Assembly: GCF_014764705.1 (NCBI RefSeq)
Contig: NZ_JACXXG010000002.1
Span: 62,001 to 126,000 of the forward strand
Source: Stutzerimonas kunmingensis
GTDB taxonomy: Bacteria; Pseudomonadota; Gammaproteobacteria; Pseudomonadales; Pseudomonadaceae
DNA length: 64,000 nt
Reading direction: 5' to 3'
Shown here piece after piece: positions 1 through 10,148 of the stretch. Position 1 is the first letter of the stretch; each line of letters begins with the position of its first letter. The notes under the pieces were generated by a model. The model made no database searches, had not been told where the DNA came from, and saw nothing but the letters and a program-made list of their open reading frames with translations. The translations under genes and the position numbers were made by a program.

Positions 1-1
1 A

Positions 2-961
2 GCCGATCACATCATTCGTGGCGATGAGTTGCCGGCCATGAGCAGGCCGGGGCTGCGCCTGCCCAACGAGGATGACGACCGCCTGCTCTACGGCCGGGTG
101 AAGTGGGCGCAGCTGCGGGATGGCCTGTCGCTGCACTGGTCCGATTGCGAAGAGCTGCAGGATTTCGTCACCGAAAATGTGGTTGGTCCGCGGGTATCGT
201 TCGTGCTCTTTCTGCAGGGCCAGAGCCGGGTCAGCTATGGCGATCTGTCGCTGACGCTCGGTCAGTCGGCGTCGCAGCGAGCTCCCGAGGGCGTGGCGGT
301 TTCGATGAACGAGCCCGTGCTGTTCCGCCGCCAGGCGCGCCGCGGCAGTCATATCCGCAAGCTGGTGGTGAGCCTGACGCCGGACTGGTTCGAAGGGCGC
401 GGGGAGGGCGTCGACTCGAGCGATGGCGCGATCCGCCGCTTCATGGATAGCCACCTGGCGCCGCGCATCTGGAAACCTTCGGCGCGGCTGCTGACCCTGG
501 CCGAGCAGATGCTCAACCCGCCCGGCTATGACCCGCTGCTTCAGGGCCTGTACCTGGAAAGCCGCGCACTGGACATCGCCTGCGAGGCACTGATCAGCCT
601 GGGTGATGGCTCGGCGTCGGCGGAACAGGGCCTGCGCCCGCAGGAGTACCGCCGCCTGCAACGCCTCCTCGCGCTCCTCGACAGCGGTGAGGCCGACGAC
701 TGGACGCTGGAGCGCATCGCCCGGGAGGTGGGCGTCAATGCCACCACGCTGCAGCGGCAGTTTCGCCTGTTCAAGGGCATGACCGTGTTCGAGTACCAGC
801 GTGCCCGCCGGCTGCAACTGGCGCGGGATGCGTTGGAGCGTGAAGGTGCCAGCGTCAATGAGGCCGCCTGGCGCGCCGGCTACAACAGTCCGGCCAACTT
901 CGCCACGGCGTTCAAACGCCAGTTCGGCATCAGCCCGCGGCAGGTGCGGGCGAGGGTTTGA
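2..961 (+). CDS. AraC-family transcriptional regulator (5' end probably outside the window)
   Basis: DNA-binding regulator of the AraC/XylS family. The last ~95 residues carry the double helix-turn-helix: a first helix pair in the segment RIAREVGVNATTLQRQFR and a second around NEAAWRAGYNSPANFATAFK followed by FGISPRQVR, the typical AraC signature. The N-terminal ~200 residues are a sensor domain resembling the PchR-type siderophore regulators, so iron or siderophore control is possible but is inference. The frame is open to the left edge; the first start codons inside the window are a TTG at 29 and an ATG at 38, neither with a good ribosome-binding site, so I think translation starts upstream of the window. 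The target genes are not visible. Confidence 0.85.
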   Translation, partial: ADHIIRGDELPAMSRPGLRLPNEDDDRLLYGRVKWAQLRDGLSLHWSDCEELQDFVTENVVGPRVSFVLFLQGQSRVSYGDLSLTLGQSASQRAPEGVAVSMNEPVLFRRQARRGSHIRKLVVSLTPDWFEGRGEGVDSSDGAIRRFMDSHLAPRIWKPSARLLTLAEQMLNPPGYDPLLQGLYLESRALDIACEALISLGDGSASAEQGLRPQEYRRLQRLLALLDSGEADDWTLERIAREVGVNATTLQRQFRLFKGMTVFEYQRARRLQLARDALEREGASVNEAAWRAGYNSPANFATAFKRQFGISPRQVRARV

Positions 962-1184
962 ACTGGCTGGGGCTGAGTCGGGCAGGATTCGTTGCCGCGT
1001 CCCTTGCCTGATCGGCTCCGGCCATTCGTCGGTTTGCCGCACCGTTAGCCTGTCGCTGCGGATCAGTGGTTGAAGTTTCCCGGCCGAGCGCCGAAAAAGA
1101 AGCATCGCTCGACGAGCAACTGCTGCTCTTCGACGTCACGCTTCGATTCGTTGCCCGGTGCCATGCGCCGTGGGGGACTGCCTC

Positions 1185-1949
1185 ATGAAAACGTCGCTGG
1201 CTCGCCTTTGCAGGCTGTTGCCCGCCCTGGTGCTGTGCTGGGCGCCCGGTGCGATGGCGGGGCACGTCATAACCGCGGTCACCGAAGAGCTGCCGCCCTA
1301 CAACATGACCGTCGATGGCGAGCTGACCGGCATGGGCACCGAGGTGGTGAAGGCGGTACTGGAGGAGGCCGGCGAGGACGTGCGCATCCGTTCCATGCCC
1401 TGGGCCCGTGCCTATGACATCGCCTTGAACAACGAGAACGTGCTGATCTATTCCATCGCCCGCACGCCGCAGCGCGAGCCCTTGTTCAAGTGGGTCGGGG
1501 TGATCGCGCCGACCCGCTGGTTCCTGTTCTCGCTGCCCGGCACCGAGTTCGACCTGAAAACCCTGGACGATGCCCGGCAATACCAGATCGCCACGGTCAA
1601 GGCGGATGTCGGCGAGCAGTATCTGATCGACAAGGGCTTCGCCGTCGGCCGCAACCTGCAGTCGAGCAACAAGTACGAGCACAACTACCAGAAGCTCAAG
1701 GCGGGGCGGGTGGATCTGTGGATATCCAACGAACTCAATGCCCATTACCTGGTGCGCCAGGCCAGTGGCGATCCGAACGAGGCGGCGGTGCCGCAGCTGA
1801 GCCTGGACGACCTTGGCGGTGCGAATGGCCTGTGCATGGCGTTCAGTCGCGACACGCCGGATGAAGTCGTCGAGCGCTTCCGCCAGGCGCTGGCTCGCGT
1901 GCGGGCCGATGGGCGCTACGACGCGATTGTCGCGAAATGGCTGAAATGA
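1185..1949 (+). CDS. periplasmic solute-binding protein, SBP_bac_3-like
   Basis: Secreted periplasmic binding protein of the amino-acid-binding type (about 254 aa). Residues 1-25 are a signal peptide (MKTSLARLCRLLPALVL then an Ala-x-Ala-like site at GAMAG). The body has the family pattern TEELPPYN, GMGTEVVKAVLEEAG, the segment RSMPWARAYD and a late DLWISNEL. The start is the ATG at 1185 with a GGGG ribosome-binding site at 1172-1175; a GTG upstream would only lengthen the signal peptide. No ABC permease or ATPase follows. Instead the stop codon overlaps the start of a membrane diguanylate cyclase (ATGA), and a second binding protein of the same family comes after that. This suggests a sensory rather than a transport role. 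The ligand is unknown. Confidence 0.85.
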   Translation: MKTSLARLCRLLPALVLCWAPGAMAGHVITAVTEELPPYNMTVDGELTGMGTEVVKAVLEEAGEDVRIRSMPWARAYDIALNNENVLIYSIARTPQREPLFKWVGVIAPTRWFLFSLPGTEFDLKTLDDARQYQIATVKADVGEQYLIDKGFAVGRNLQSSNKYEHNYQKLKAGRVDLWISNELNAHYLVRQASGDPNEAAVPQLSLDDLGGANGLCMAFSRDTPDEVVERFRQALARVRADGRYDAIVAKWLK

Positions 1950-3286
1950 ACGACGACTCAACCACCACGATCAGCGAGTCGGTGCCGCGGCCGGTGGGTT
2001 CGCTCGGCCGCCGGCTGGTGCTGGCCACCCTCGGTTTCTGCCTGCTGTTCACCCTCGCCACCGTCGGGCTGCGGACCTGGACCGCCTGGCAGAACAACCT
2101 GGCGGAGATGAACGCCGAGTTGGCGCTGATCGATCAGGTGTTCCGCAGCACCCTGTCCAAGGCGATCTGGGAAATGGACAGTGATTCCCTGCATTCGCAG
2201 CTCGACAGCGTGGTGCAGGCCGCGCCCATCGGCCGCGTCGAGCTGCGGATCATCCGCGGTGGCCGCGAGCCGGAACTGGTTCAGCGGCAACGGGGTGAGC
2301 AGCCGGCCGAGCACCGCGCGCCGCGCCTGCAGCATCAGTTGAGCTACGAACCCTACGCCGGCGCCAGTGAGACGGTGGGCGAGCTGGTGCTCGAAGGCAA
2401 TGAAGAACTGCTCTGGGAGCGCATGCTTGCCGAGGTCTACGACATCGTCATCACCCAGATCATCCAGTCGCTGTTGCTGGCCGGGCTGATCATGTGGATG
2501 TTCAACCGCACGGTCACCCTGCATGTGCGGCGCATTGCCCGTCACCTGACGCGGCTGACGCCGGACAATCTCGATCGCAGCCTGCGCCTTGATCGTTCGC
2601 CGAAGCGGCACGACGAGCTGAGCCTGCTGGAAGGCGGCGTCAACAGCCTGCAGGCGAAACTCTCGGCCTATCTCGAGCGCCAGCACCAGGATGAGCTGGC
2701 CCTGGTCGCGCACCGGGACCGCCTTGCCGAGCTGGTCGAGGAGCGCACTGCCGAACTGCGCGCCGCCAATGTGCAACTGGAAGAGCTGTCGCGCAGCGAT
2801 CCGCTTACCGGACTGGCCAACCGGCGCCAGTTCGACGAGATCAAGGTAGTCGAATTCCGCCGTGCCCTGCGTCAGGACCAGCCGCTGGCGGTGCTGATGT
2901 GCGACGTGGATTTCTTCAAGCGCTACAACGACCACTACGGCCATGCCCAGGGCGACCAGTGCCTGCGAATGGTCGCCGACACGTTGCAGTCCGTATTCGC
3001 CCGCGCCGGCGAGGTGGTCGCGCGGCTTGGCGGCGAGGAATTCGTCGTGCTGCTGCCCGGCGTCGATGCCGAGGCTGCGCGGCGGGCGGCGGTGCGCCTG
3101 CAGCAACGCCTGGCTGAGCGCGAGTTGCCCCACGAGGCTTCCGCCGTTTCACCCTACGTGACCTTCAGCATCGGCCTGGCCGTGCTCGATCCGGACACCA
3201 TGGACCAATTCGACCAACTGTTGCACCGCGCGGACGAGGCCCTCTACCGGGCCAAGACCCACGGGCGCAACTGCATTTCCGACTGA
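1946..3286 (+). CDS. membrane diguanylate cyclase (GGDEF) with periplasmic sensor
   Basis: Makes cyclic di-GMP from two GTP. From the ATG at 1946 (446 aa, sharing ATGA with the upstream gene) the protein has a membrane segment at about residues 24-42, a periplasmic region at 43-167, a second membrane segment at 168-187, a HAMP-like linker, a coiled coil at about 240-282 and a GGDEF domain. The active-site loop is GGEEF (362-366), an accepted catalytic variant. The product-inhibition site position reads RAGE (353-356) instead of RxxD, so feedback inhibition may be weak (inference). An alternative ATG at 1937 adds three residues. It is sandwiched between two solute-binding proteins, and I infer that one or both report ligand binding to its periplasmic domain. 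Confidence 0.9.
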   Translation: MNDDSTTTISESVPRPVGSLGRRLVLATLGFCLLFTLATVGLRTWTAWQNNLAEMNAELALIDQVFRSTLSKAIWEMDSDSLHSQLDSVVQAAPIGRVELRIIRGGREPELVQRQRGEQPAEHRAPRLQHQLSYEPYAGASETVGELVLEGNEELLWERMLAEVYDIVITQIIQSLLLAGLIMWMFNRTVTLHVRRIARHLTRLTPDNLDRSLRLDRSPKRHDELSLLEGGVNSLQAKLSAYLERQHQDELALVAHRDRLAELVEERTAELRAANVQLEELSRSDPLTGLANRRQFDEIKVVEFRRALRQDQPLAVLMCDVDFFKRYNDHYGHAQGDQCLRMVADTLQSVFARAGEVVARLGGEEFVVLLPGVDAEAARRAAVRLQQRLAERELPHEASAVSPYVTFSIGLAVLDPDTMDQFDQLLHRADEALYRAKTHGRNCISD

Positions 3287-3301
3287 TCGCATGAGGACTG
3301 C

Positions 3302-4033
3302 ATGATGCATCCGTTTGCCTGGACCGCTTTCTTCCTCGCGTTGCTCGGCACCACCACGGCCAACGCCGGTCCGCTGCGCGTGGTGACCGAAGACACCGCC
3401 TACAGCTACCTGGAGAACGGCAAGGTAGCCGGCACGGCGAGCCGGGTCGTCGAGGCCACGCTGCAGCGCGCCGGCCTCAACGACTACCAGGTCAGCCTCT
3501 ACCCGTGGGCGCGGGCGTATGACATGGCCCTGCGCGAGCCCGGCGTACTGATCTACCTGATCGCACGCACCTCCGAACGCGAAGCGCTGTTCCGCTGGGT
3601 CGGCGAGATCATGCGCATCGACTACCACTTCTACAAACTCAGCGAGCGGGACGATATCCGGGTGCCGGACCTGGAGGCGGCCAAGGCCTACCGGATCGGC
3701 GTCATGCGCGACGACGTCCGGCACCAGTACCTGCAGGCCAACGGCTTCAGCAAGATCGTGGTGAGTGCGCACAACAGCGACAACTTCAAACGCCTGGTCA
3801 ACGGCCAGGTCGACCTGGTGCCGATGCCCGAGCACGACATGCTCGCCCTGTGCGCCGAGGCCGGCGTCGACCCGGTCACGGTCGAGAAGATCTTCAGCCC
3901 GCACACCTCGACGCAGCTCTACATGGCCTACAGCCGCCAGACCGACGACGACACCGTGCTGCGCACCCAGGCCGCCTTCGAGCACCTGCAGGCCGAAGGC
4001 GAGGTGGCGCGGATCATGGCGGGGCAGCCGTGA
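3302..4033 (+). CDS. second periplasmic solute-binding protein, SBP_bac_3-like
   Basis: Periplasmic binding protein of 243 aa with a signal peptide (first ~22 residues, cleavage near TANAG). It shares the family pattern of the protein two genes upstream: WARAYDMAL, YLIARTSER, FRWVGEI and a C-terminal DLVPMPEH stretch, but the two are clearly diverged. The start is the ATG at 3302 (or 3305) after a TGAGGA ribosome-binding site, only 15 nt beyond the cyclase stop, so the three genes form one operon. No transporter subunits are nearby. The last ~18 residues (starting EHLQAEGEVARI) are found again as a decayed copy at 5190-5251. Ligand unknown. Confidence 0.85.
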   Translation: MMHPFAWTAFFLALLGTTTANAGPLRVVTEDTAYSYLENGKVAGTASRVVEATLQRAGLNDYQVSLYPWARAYDMALREPGVLIYLIARTSEREALFRWVGEIMRIDYHFYKLSERDDIRVPDLEAAKAYRIGVMRDDVRHQYLQANGFSKIVVSAHNSDNFKRLVNGQVDLVPMPEHDMLALCAEAGVDPVTVEKIFSPHTSTQLYMAYSRQTDDDTVLRTQAAFEHLQAEGEVARIMAGQP

Positions 4034-4274
4034 ACTGACCTGGTGGCGCGGTCGGGCGGTAACTGTTCCAGGCGTCCGCGAGGGGCTGGGCGAACCTTGG
4101 TTCCGTCGCAGTAACGGTGTTTTCCGTGTATGCAGAACCATTGATTCGCCCCCCTTTTTCCTCCCAGCAGCGCCCAGCTGACTCGCCGGGCCACCAAGCT
4201 GGCCGGCACGGCAAGTCGTCGTTCCACGCCACCCCGCTAGACTGGCTTCGTCTCCACGAAAACAAGAAAAACGA

Positions 4275-5171
4275 ATGAGTAGCACCGACGGCATGGCACT
4301 AGATAGCTGGCGCGCCAGCGCTCGCGAGTTCGATTTTGGCGGCAAGCGCATCCGCTACTGGACGGCTGGCGAAGGTGAGCCGCTGCTGTTGATCCATGGC
4401 TTTCCCACCGCCAGCTGGGACTGGCACAAGGTCTGGCAGCCACTTGCGGCGCGCTATCGGCTGGTTGCCTGTGACATGCTCGGCTTCGGCTATTCGGCCA
4501 AGCCGCGCGGGCACGCTTACAGCCTGATCGAGCAGGCCGATCTGCAGCAGGCACTACTGGCGGAGCTGGGTATCGACGGCGCGATTCATGTGCTGGCGCA
4601 TGACTATGGCGACAGCGTCGCTCAGGAGCTGCTGGCGCGGCATTGCGAAGGGCGCATCGCGCTGACCAGCTGCGTGTTCCTTAATGGCGGGCTGTTCCCG
4701 GAAACCCATCATCCGGTACGGGTGCAGAAACTGCTGCTCGGGCCCTTCGGCTTCCTGCTGGGCAGGCTGTTCTCGCGGCGTACGCTCGGGGCGACCTTCG
4801 GCCGGGTGTTCGGTGCGCAGACGCAGCCGAGCGACGCCGAGCTGGACGATTACTGGCGCCTGATCGCCGAGAGCGGCGGACCGGCGGTGATGCACCGGCT
4901 GATCCGCTACATGCCCGAGCGGGTCAGACAACGCGAGCGCTGGGTCACGGCCATGCAGCGCTGCGATGTGCCGTTGCGGGTGGTCGACGGTGCGGCCGAT
5001 CCCATCTCTGGTGCGCACATGGTGGCGCGCTACCGCGAGCTGATTCCGACGCCCGACACCGTGCTGCTGGAGGGCATCGGTCACTACCCGCAGGTCGAGG
5101 CGCCGGAGCGGGTGCTCGAACACTACTTCGACTTTCGTGCGCGTCTTGCTGCTGTAGAGGGTGGCAGTTGA
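4275..5171 (+). CDS. alpha/beta hydrolase, MEST-like
   Basis: Cytoplasmic alpha/beta-fold hydrolase of 298 aa. It has the oxyanion segment LLLIHGFPTASWDWH (38-51), a nucleophile elbow HDYGDS with Asp110, and a C-terminal GIGHYPQVE segment carrying the catalytic His. Asp rather than Ser in the elbow is the haloalkane dehalogenase / epoxide hydrolase pattern. The exact elbow HDYGD followed by VAQEL, and the later NGGLFPETH, match what I remember of the vertebrate MEST (mesoderm-specific transcript) family, so I call it MEST-like. Substrate unknown. It follows a 241-bp spacer in which I see no feature, and is followed at once by a decayed fragment of the preceding binding-protein gene, suggesting local rearrangement. 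Confidence 0.85.
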   Translation: MSSTDGMALDSWRASAREFDFGGKRIRYWTAGEGEPLLLIHGFPTASWDWHKVWQPLAARYRLVACDMLGFGYSAKPRGHAYSLIEQADLQQALLAELGIDGAIHVLAHDYGDSVAQELLARHCEGRIALTSCVFLNGGLFPETHHPVRVQKLLLGPFGFLLGRLFSRRTLGATFGRVFGAQTQPSDAELDDYWRLIAESGGPAVMHRLIRYMPERVRQRERWVTAMQRCDVPLRVVDGAADPISGAHMVARYRELIPTPDTVLLEGIGHYPQVEAPERVLEHYFDFRARLAAVEGGS

Positions 5172-5189
5172 AAAGACGACATCGTGCCC

Positions 5190-5251
5190 GAGCATCTGCA
5201 AGCCGAGGGGGAGAGGTGGCGCGGATTATTGCAGGCCCCCCGGTGACCTGA
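5190..5251 (+). pseudogene. decayed copy of the 3' end of the solute-binding protein gene
   Basis: This 62-bp stretch repeats the last 54 bp of the binding-protein gene ending at 4033. The codons for EHLQAEGE are followed, after a 2-nt insertion, by codons for EVARIIAGPPVT and a stop, versus EHLQAEGEVARIMAGQP in the intact gene. By eye about four of five bases match. The copy has no start, is frameshifted, and begins 18 nt after the stop of the MEST-like hydrolase. The two tails are offset by exactly 1210 bp. I read it as the scar of a tandem duplication followed by loss, or of insertion of the hydrolase segment. Confidence 0.65.
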
Positions 5252-5314
5252 CGGGCCAGCGAACTCCTTGGTGCCTGACCGTTCTCACATGGTAAGACTC
5301 AATGGAGAACCCGG

Positions 5315-5677
5315 ATGAAAAGACCAATTTTGGCGTTCGCTGCCCTCGCGTCTGCTCTCCCAGCTCTAGCCGACGACCCGATGGTCGTGACTCGTCTGAA
5401 TGGCATGAATATGGAGATCGAGGAGCTTGGCGTGCCTTCGGCATCCTCTGAACAGGTCGATCTGCGTGGTGTACCGGCGATCAAGGTGACCAACCGTAGC
5501 GCGGAGACCGCTTCCTGCCAATTCCATGCTCTGCCTGAGGAAACGGCCATGACGGCTACACCCGCTGCTTCGATCAGCCCGAACGAAGAGGTCGTCATGC
5601 AAGTGCCGGGTAAATATTCCGCGGGCGGCCCGATTGCCATGCTCGTCTGCAAGCCAGTAGGCGCGGCGAGTAATTGA
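5315..5677 (+). CDS. small secreted protein of unknown function
   Basis: A 120-residue protein with a signal peptide (about 19 residues, cleavage after ALA before DDPMV), so it is exported to the periplasm. The mature part has two cysteines (in ASCQF and LVCKP) that could form a disulfide, and reads as a small beta-rich domain. I do not recognise a family. The ATG lies 9 nt after a GGAGAA ribosome-binding site. It is followed by another small secreted protein in the same direction. Confidence 0.65.
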   Translation: MKRPILAFAALASALPALADDPMVVTRLNGMNMEIEELGVPSASSEQVDLRGVPAIKVTNRSAETASCQFHALPEETAMTATPAASISPNEEVVMQVPGKYSAGGPIAMLVCKPVGAASN

Positions 5678-5738
5678 TTGGGCAGAAGATTCCACCGCCC
5701 TGAGCTGGGCTCACCGCCCAAGGGAAGAGGAGAACACC

Positions 5739-6056
5739 ATGAACAGATACTTGCTTGCTTCCATCTCAATGGCCACGCTTTTTCTATCCGTACCGCATGC
5801 GGCCGCACAATGGCCGGCAGGCACCCCTCGTGATGACACTGGCTCGCGGGCAAGTCAGATGGGTATTCCGACCCCTCAGGAGAAGCTCGAAACACATCGA
5901 AACGAGCAGGGGCAGATCGTCACGGAGGACGGTCGGCCGGTCGAAGGTTTGTCGGACAGCGAATCGGTACCTAATCGAAATCTGCATCGGACCGAACAGG
6001 ATACGGTGACCGCAGACCCACCTCACCAGTCAGCTACACCAGGCGAGCTTGAGTAA
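5739..6056 (+). CDS. small secreted hydrophilic protein of unknown function
   Basis: A 105-residue protein: signal peptide of about 23 residues ending AAAQ, then a very polar, probably disordered mature chain rich in Thr, Glu, Asp, Pro and Gln, with no cysteine. A clear AGAGGAG ribosome-binding site lies 7 nt before the ATG. The segment EDGRPVEGL reads like a short linker repeat. No family recognised. It resembles in style the two small secreted proteins at 31.1 and 31.6 kb. Confidence 0.6.
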   Translation: MNRYLLASISMATLFLSVPHAAAQWPAGTPRDDTGSRASQMGIPTPQEKLETHRNEQGQIVTEDGRPVEGLSDSESVPNRNLHRTEQDTVTADPPHQSATPGELE

Positions 6057-6105
6057 CCGTTCGTCAAAGGGGGCTGCGTTGTATGCCACCGCTACCCGTT
6101 GCATG

Positions 6106-6178
6106 CCGAGCGCGAAGTTGGGACTCGCGCTCGGGCCGCATGAAGCGAAACGACCCCGCCGGCATTGCCTAAGCGGGG
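6106..6178. terminator. hairpins between convergent genes
   Basis: Two inverted repeats lie between the convergent genes ending at 6056 and 6225. The first is a perfect 10-bp stem (6106-6115 with 6125-6134, arm CCGAGCGCGA, 9-nt loop). The second is a 6-bp CCCCGC/GCGGGG stem (6154-6159 with 6173-6178) with a small inner GGC/GCC stem. Neither has a run of T of the usual length, so intrinsic termination is likely but not certain. Confidence 0.4.
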
Positions 6179-6224
6179 CATTTCCCGTCGCGTAACGTGC
6201 CTAACGCAGCGCTACAGCAACGCT

Positions 6225-6614
6225 TCACTTCATCATCGCGATCACACGGTTACGCAGTTCCGGGTCGGTCTGCACGGCTTCGTTGATGGCGTTGTACTCG
6301 TCGATGCTGATGTCGTTTTCCTCGATCACGCCGAGCATTTTCTCGTTGGCCTGCTGCTGAAGCTCACGGGCCTTGTCGGCGTCTTCGGTCTTTTGCAGCT
6401 TGCCGGTGAATTCCTCGCGGATCTCCATGATCTCGCCAAGTGATTCGGCGAAGTTCTCCAGTTTCTTTTCACTGAACTGCTGCGCCTGTGCGCCGGCGGC
6501 TGGCTGCGCGGTAGGTGCCGGGTTGGCTGATTGCGCCGATGCAAGGGGGGCGGCCAGGCCGAGGAACAGCGAGAGGATTCCGGCGAAGGCGAGACGAGCG
6601 TTGTGCTGGGTCAT
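6225..6614 (-). CDS. DUF4168 family secreted protein
   Basis: Exported protein of about 129 aa. The signal peptide covers the first ~27 residues (hydrophobic core AGILSLFLGLAAPLASA), followed by an Ala/Pro/Gln linker and the DUF4168 helical domain, whose pattern KKLENFAESLGEIMEIREEF and a late INEAVQTDPELRNRV I recognise. I chose the ATG at 6614 because an AGGA ribosome-binding site sits 6 nt before it; the ATG at 6620 directly abuts that site. The gene is divergent from the histidine kinase starting at 6764. Function of the domain is unknown. Confidence 0.75.
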   Translation of the reverse strand: MTQHNARLAFAGILSLFLGLAAPLASAQSANPAPTAQPAAGAQAQQFSEKKLENFAESLGEIMEIREEFTGKLQKTEDADKARELQQQANEKMLGVIEENDISIDEYNAINEAVQTDPELRNRVIAMMK

Positions 6615-6763
6615 GTTCATTCCTGCTTCGGTTAAAGACGTATTCGTCATTGCAGCAGCTGTGCCAGCTCTGGTTGGTGTGTCTAATTGCTTGTTATTTA
6701 AAGGGTTTATCGTTTCGTCGGGGCAGGGTGGACCGGCAAAAAGGGCGTCTGTAGTGTGCCCAT

Positions 6764-8237
6764 ATGACACATGTATCAATTTGGCAGCGCCCGGCGAGCC
6801 TTCGTGGCGCGCTTCTGCTCAAGGTCATCGTGCCGCTCATGGCGATCATGTTCGGCTTCAGTTCGGTGGTGCTCTGGACGGTCGAGCGCAGCAGCGAACG
6901 GCGCCTGCAGGCCGAGGTCGAGCTGGTCGCGCGAGCGGTGCGCCTGCCGCTCAGCGCCAGCCTGGAGAAGAACCACGAGCGCACCCTGCAGCAGGTGCTG
7001 GAATCGGTGCTCGGCGTCGGTCGCGTGTATGGCGCCTATGTTTACGACCGCGATGGCAAGCTCGCGGCCTACGCCGGTGCGGTGGAACCGGATCAGGACG
7101 AGTCGGCGATCCAGCAGCTCACCGCCGGCGGCGAGCTGACTGGCACCTATCAGCGCATCAATGGCCGCCCGGTTTATTCCTACTTCGTTCCGCTGGAGGA
7201 AAGTGGCGGGCAGATCAATGGCCTGCTGCAGGTGACCCGGCGCTGGGGCGATTTCGAGCAGGACATCCGCCGCCTGCGCCTGATCGCCGCGGGCCTGGGC
7301 GGCTTGCTCGCCGGGGTGGCGCTGGTGGTGATCCTGCTCGGTCACCGCTCCGCGGTGGGCAAGCATCTGCAGCAGCTGGCGCGCAGCATGGAGCGCGTCG
7401 CGGCCGGCGAGCGCGAGCATCGTGCACCGCGCAGCGGGCCGCAGGAGATCGTCGTGCTCTCCGGCGCCTTGAATCAGATGCTCGACAGCATCGCCACCGC
7501 CGAGCGCCAGGTGGCCGAGCAGCAGGCCCGCGAAGAGCAGTTGCAGGCACGCCTGCGCCAGAGTCAGCAACTGGCGGCAGTGGGACGGCTGGCGGCTGGC
7601 GTCGCGCATGAGCTGGGAAGCCCGCTCAGTGTGATCGACGGCAAGGCGCAGCGCGTGTTGCGCGACGACGAGCTGGGCGAAACCCATCGCCGCGCGCTGT
7701 TGCAGATTCGCCAGCAGGTGGCGCGGCTCAGTGCCATCGTCCGCCAGTTGCTGGATTTCGGCCGCGCCGCAGGCTCGCCGCTGCGCAAGGTGCCCGCCGA
7801 GGTGCTGGCGCATTCGGCAGCCGCGGCGGTGGCCGATGAGCTGGCTGCGCTGCAGGTTCGTCTGGAGCTGCAGGCACCGGCGCAAACCCTGTACTGCCGG
7901 GTCGACCCGCCGCGTTTCGAGCAGGCGCTGACCAATCTGCTGCGCAATGCCGCCCAGGCCAGCCCTGGCGGATTGGTGCGCCTGCGCTGGTGGCGCGATG
8001 GTGCCGAGCTGATGTTGCAGGTCGAGGACGACGGTCCCGGCATTGCCGAGTCGAACCGAGCCGCGCTGTTCGAGCCGTTTTTCACCACCAAAGCGGTGGG
8101 CGAGGGCAGTGGGCTGGGGCTGGCGGTTGCCCATGGCGTGGTCAGTGAGTGCGGTGGACGAATCGAACTGGTCGACGGCAGCCTGCCGGGCGCGGCCTTC
8201 CGTATCGCATTGCCATTGATCGACGAGGGGGTCGAGC

Positions 8238-8245
<8 letters not shown>
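6764..8245 (+). CDS. sensor histidine kinase
   Basis: Inner-membrane two-component sensor kinase of 493 aa. Order: membrane segment about 17-40, periplasmic sensor region about 41-170, second membrane segment near 175-195, HAMP-like region, coiled coil, HisKA box GVAHELGSP with the phospho-accepting His282, then an HATPase domain with DDGPGI and GSGLGLAVA boxes. It overlaps the following response regulator by 8 bp, so the two are partners. The kinase type (NtrB/AtoS-like HisKA) fits a sigma-54 activator partner. The signal is unknown; the neighbouring secreted DUF4168 protein is divergently transcribed and might be related, which is inference. Confidence 0.9.
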
Positions 8246-9626
<1,381 letters not shown>

Positions 9627-9689
9627 TCGGACTCGCCGCAGGGCGCCCGAAAGCGCACACTGCCGGCCTTTTCTCAGTGAGGAGCGAAC

Positions 9690-10148
9690 ATGCTCAATAA
9701 CGACGTCCTGCGCAGCCTGCGCTACACCCTCAAGGCCAGTGATGCACAGATGGCCGAAATTGCCGCCCTGGGTGGCTGCACGGTGGACGATGCCGAGGTT
9801 CGCGCCTGGCTCAGTCGCGAGGACGAGGACGGCTATCAGGAATGCCCGGACGAAGCGATGGCGCGTTTTCTCGACGGGCTGATCTACTTCAAGCGCGGCA
9901 AGGACGAAAGCCGTCCGGCACCGCCGCTGGAGCTGCCGGTCAGCAACAACCAGATCCTGAAAAAACTGCGAGTGGCCTTCGAGCTGCGCGACGAAGACCT
10001 GCAGGCGATCCTGCATGCCGCCGACCTGCAGCTGTCGAAATCCGAACTCGGCGCGCTGTTCCGCAAGCCCGGCCACAGCAACTACCGCGCCTGCGGCGAT
10101 CAGCTGCTGCGCAATTTCCTCAAGGGCCTTTCGCTGCGCCAGGGTTGA
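9690..10148 (+). CDS. DUF1456 family protein (YehS-like)
   Basis: A 152-aa cytoplasmic protein made of two similar ~65-residue halves: the first begins LNNDVLRSLRYTLKASD and the second SNNQILKKLRVAFELRD, each followed by an aspartate-rich and an RKPG/SRED-like segment. This duplicated layout is the DUF1456 (E. coli YehS) family. No biochemical role is established that I know of. A GAGGAG ribosome-binding site lies 6 nt before the ATG. It follows the response regulator after 63 bp and could be co-transcribed. Confidence 0.85.
   Translation: MLNNDVLRSLRYTLKASDAQMAEIAALGGCTVDDAEVRAWLSREDEDGYQECPDEAMARFLDGLIYFKRGKDESRPAPPLELPVSNNQILKKLRVAFELRDEDLQAILHAADLQLSKSELGALFRKPGHSNYRACGDQLLRNFLKGLSLRQG

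Noticed and set aside
930-1961. 343-codon minus-strand frame over the first binding protein
   Set aside because: The plus-strand gene has a signal peptide, a family pattern and a ribosome-binding site; the minus-strand translation has none.
6680-6700. Possible sigma-54 promoter before the kinase gene (GG ... TTGCTT)
   Set aside because: GG and GC are 11 bases apart instead of 10 and the -24 side does not match consensus.
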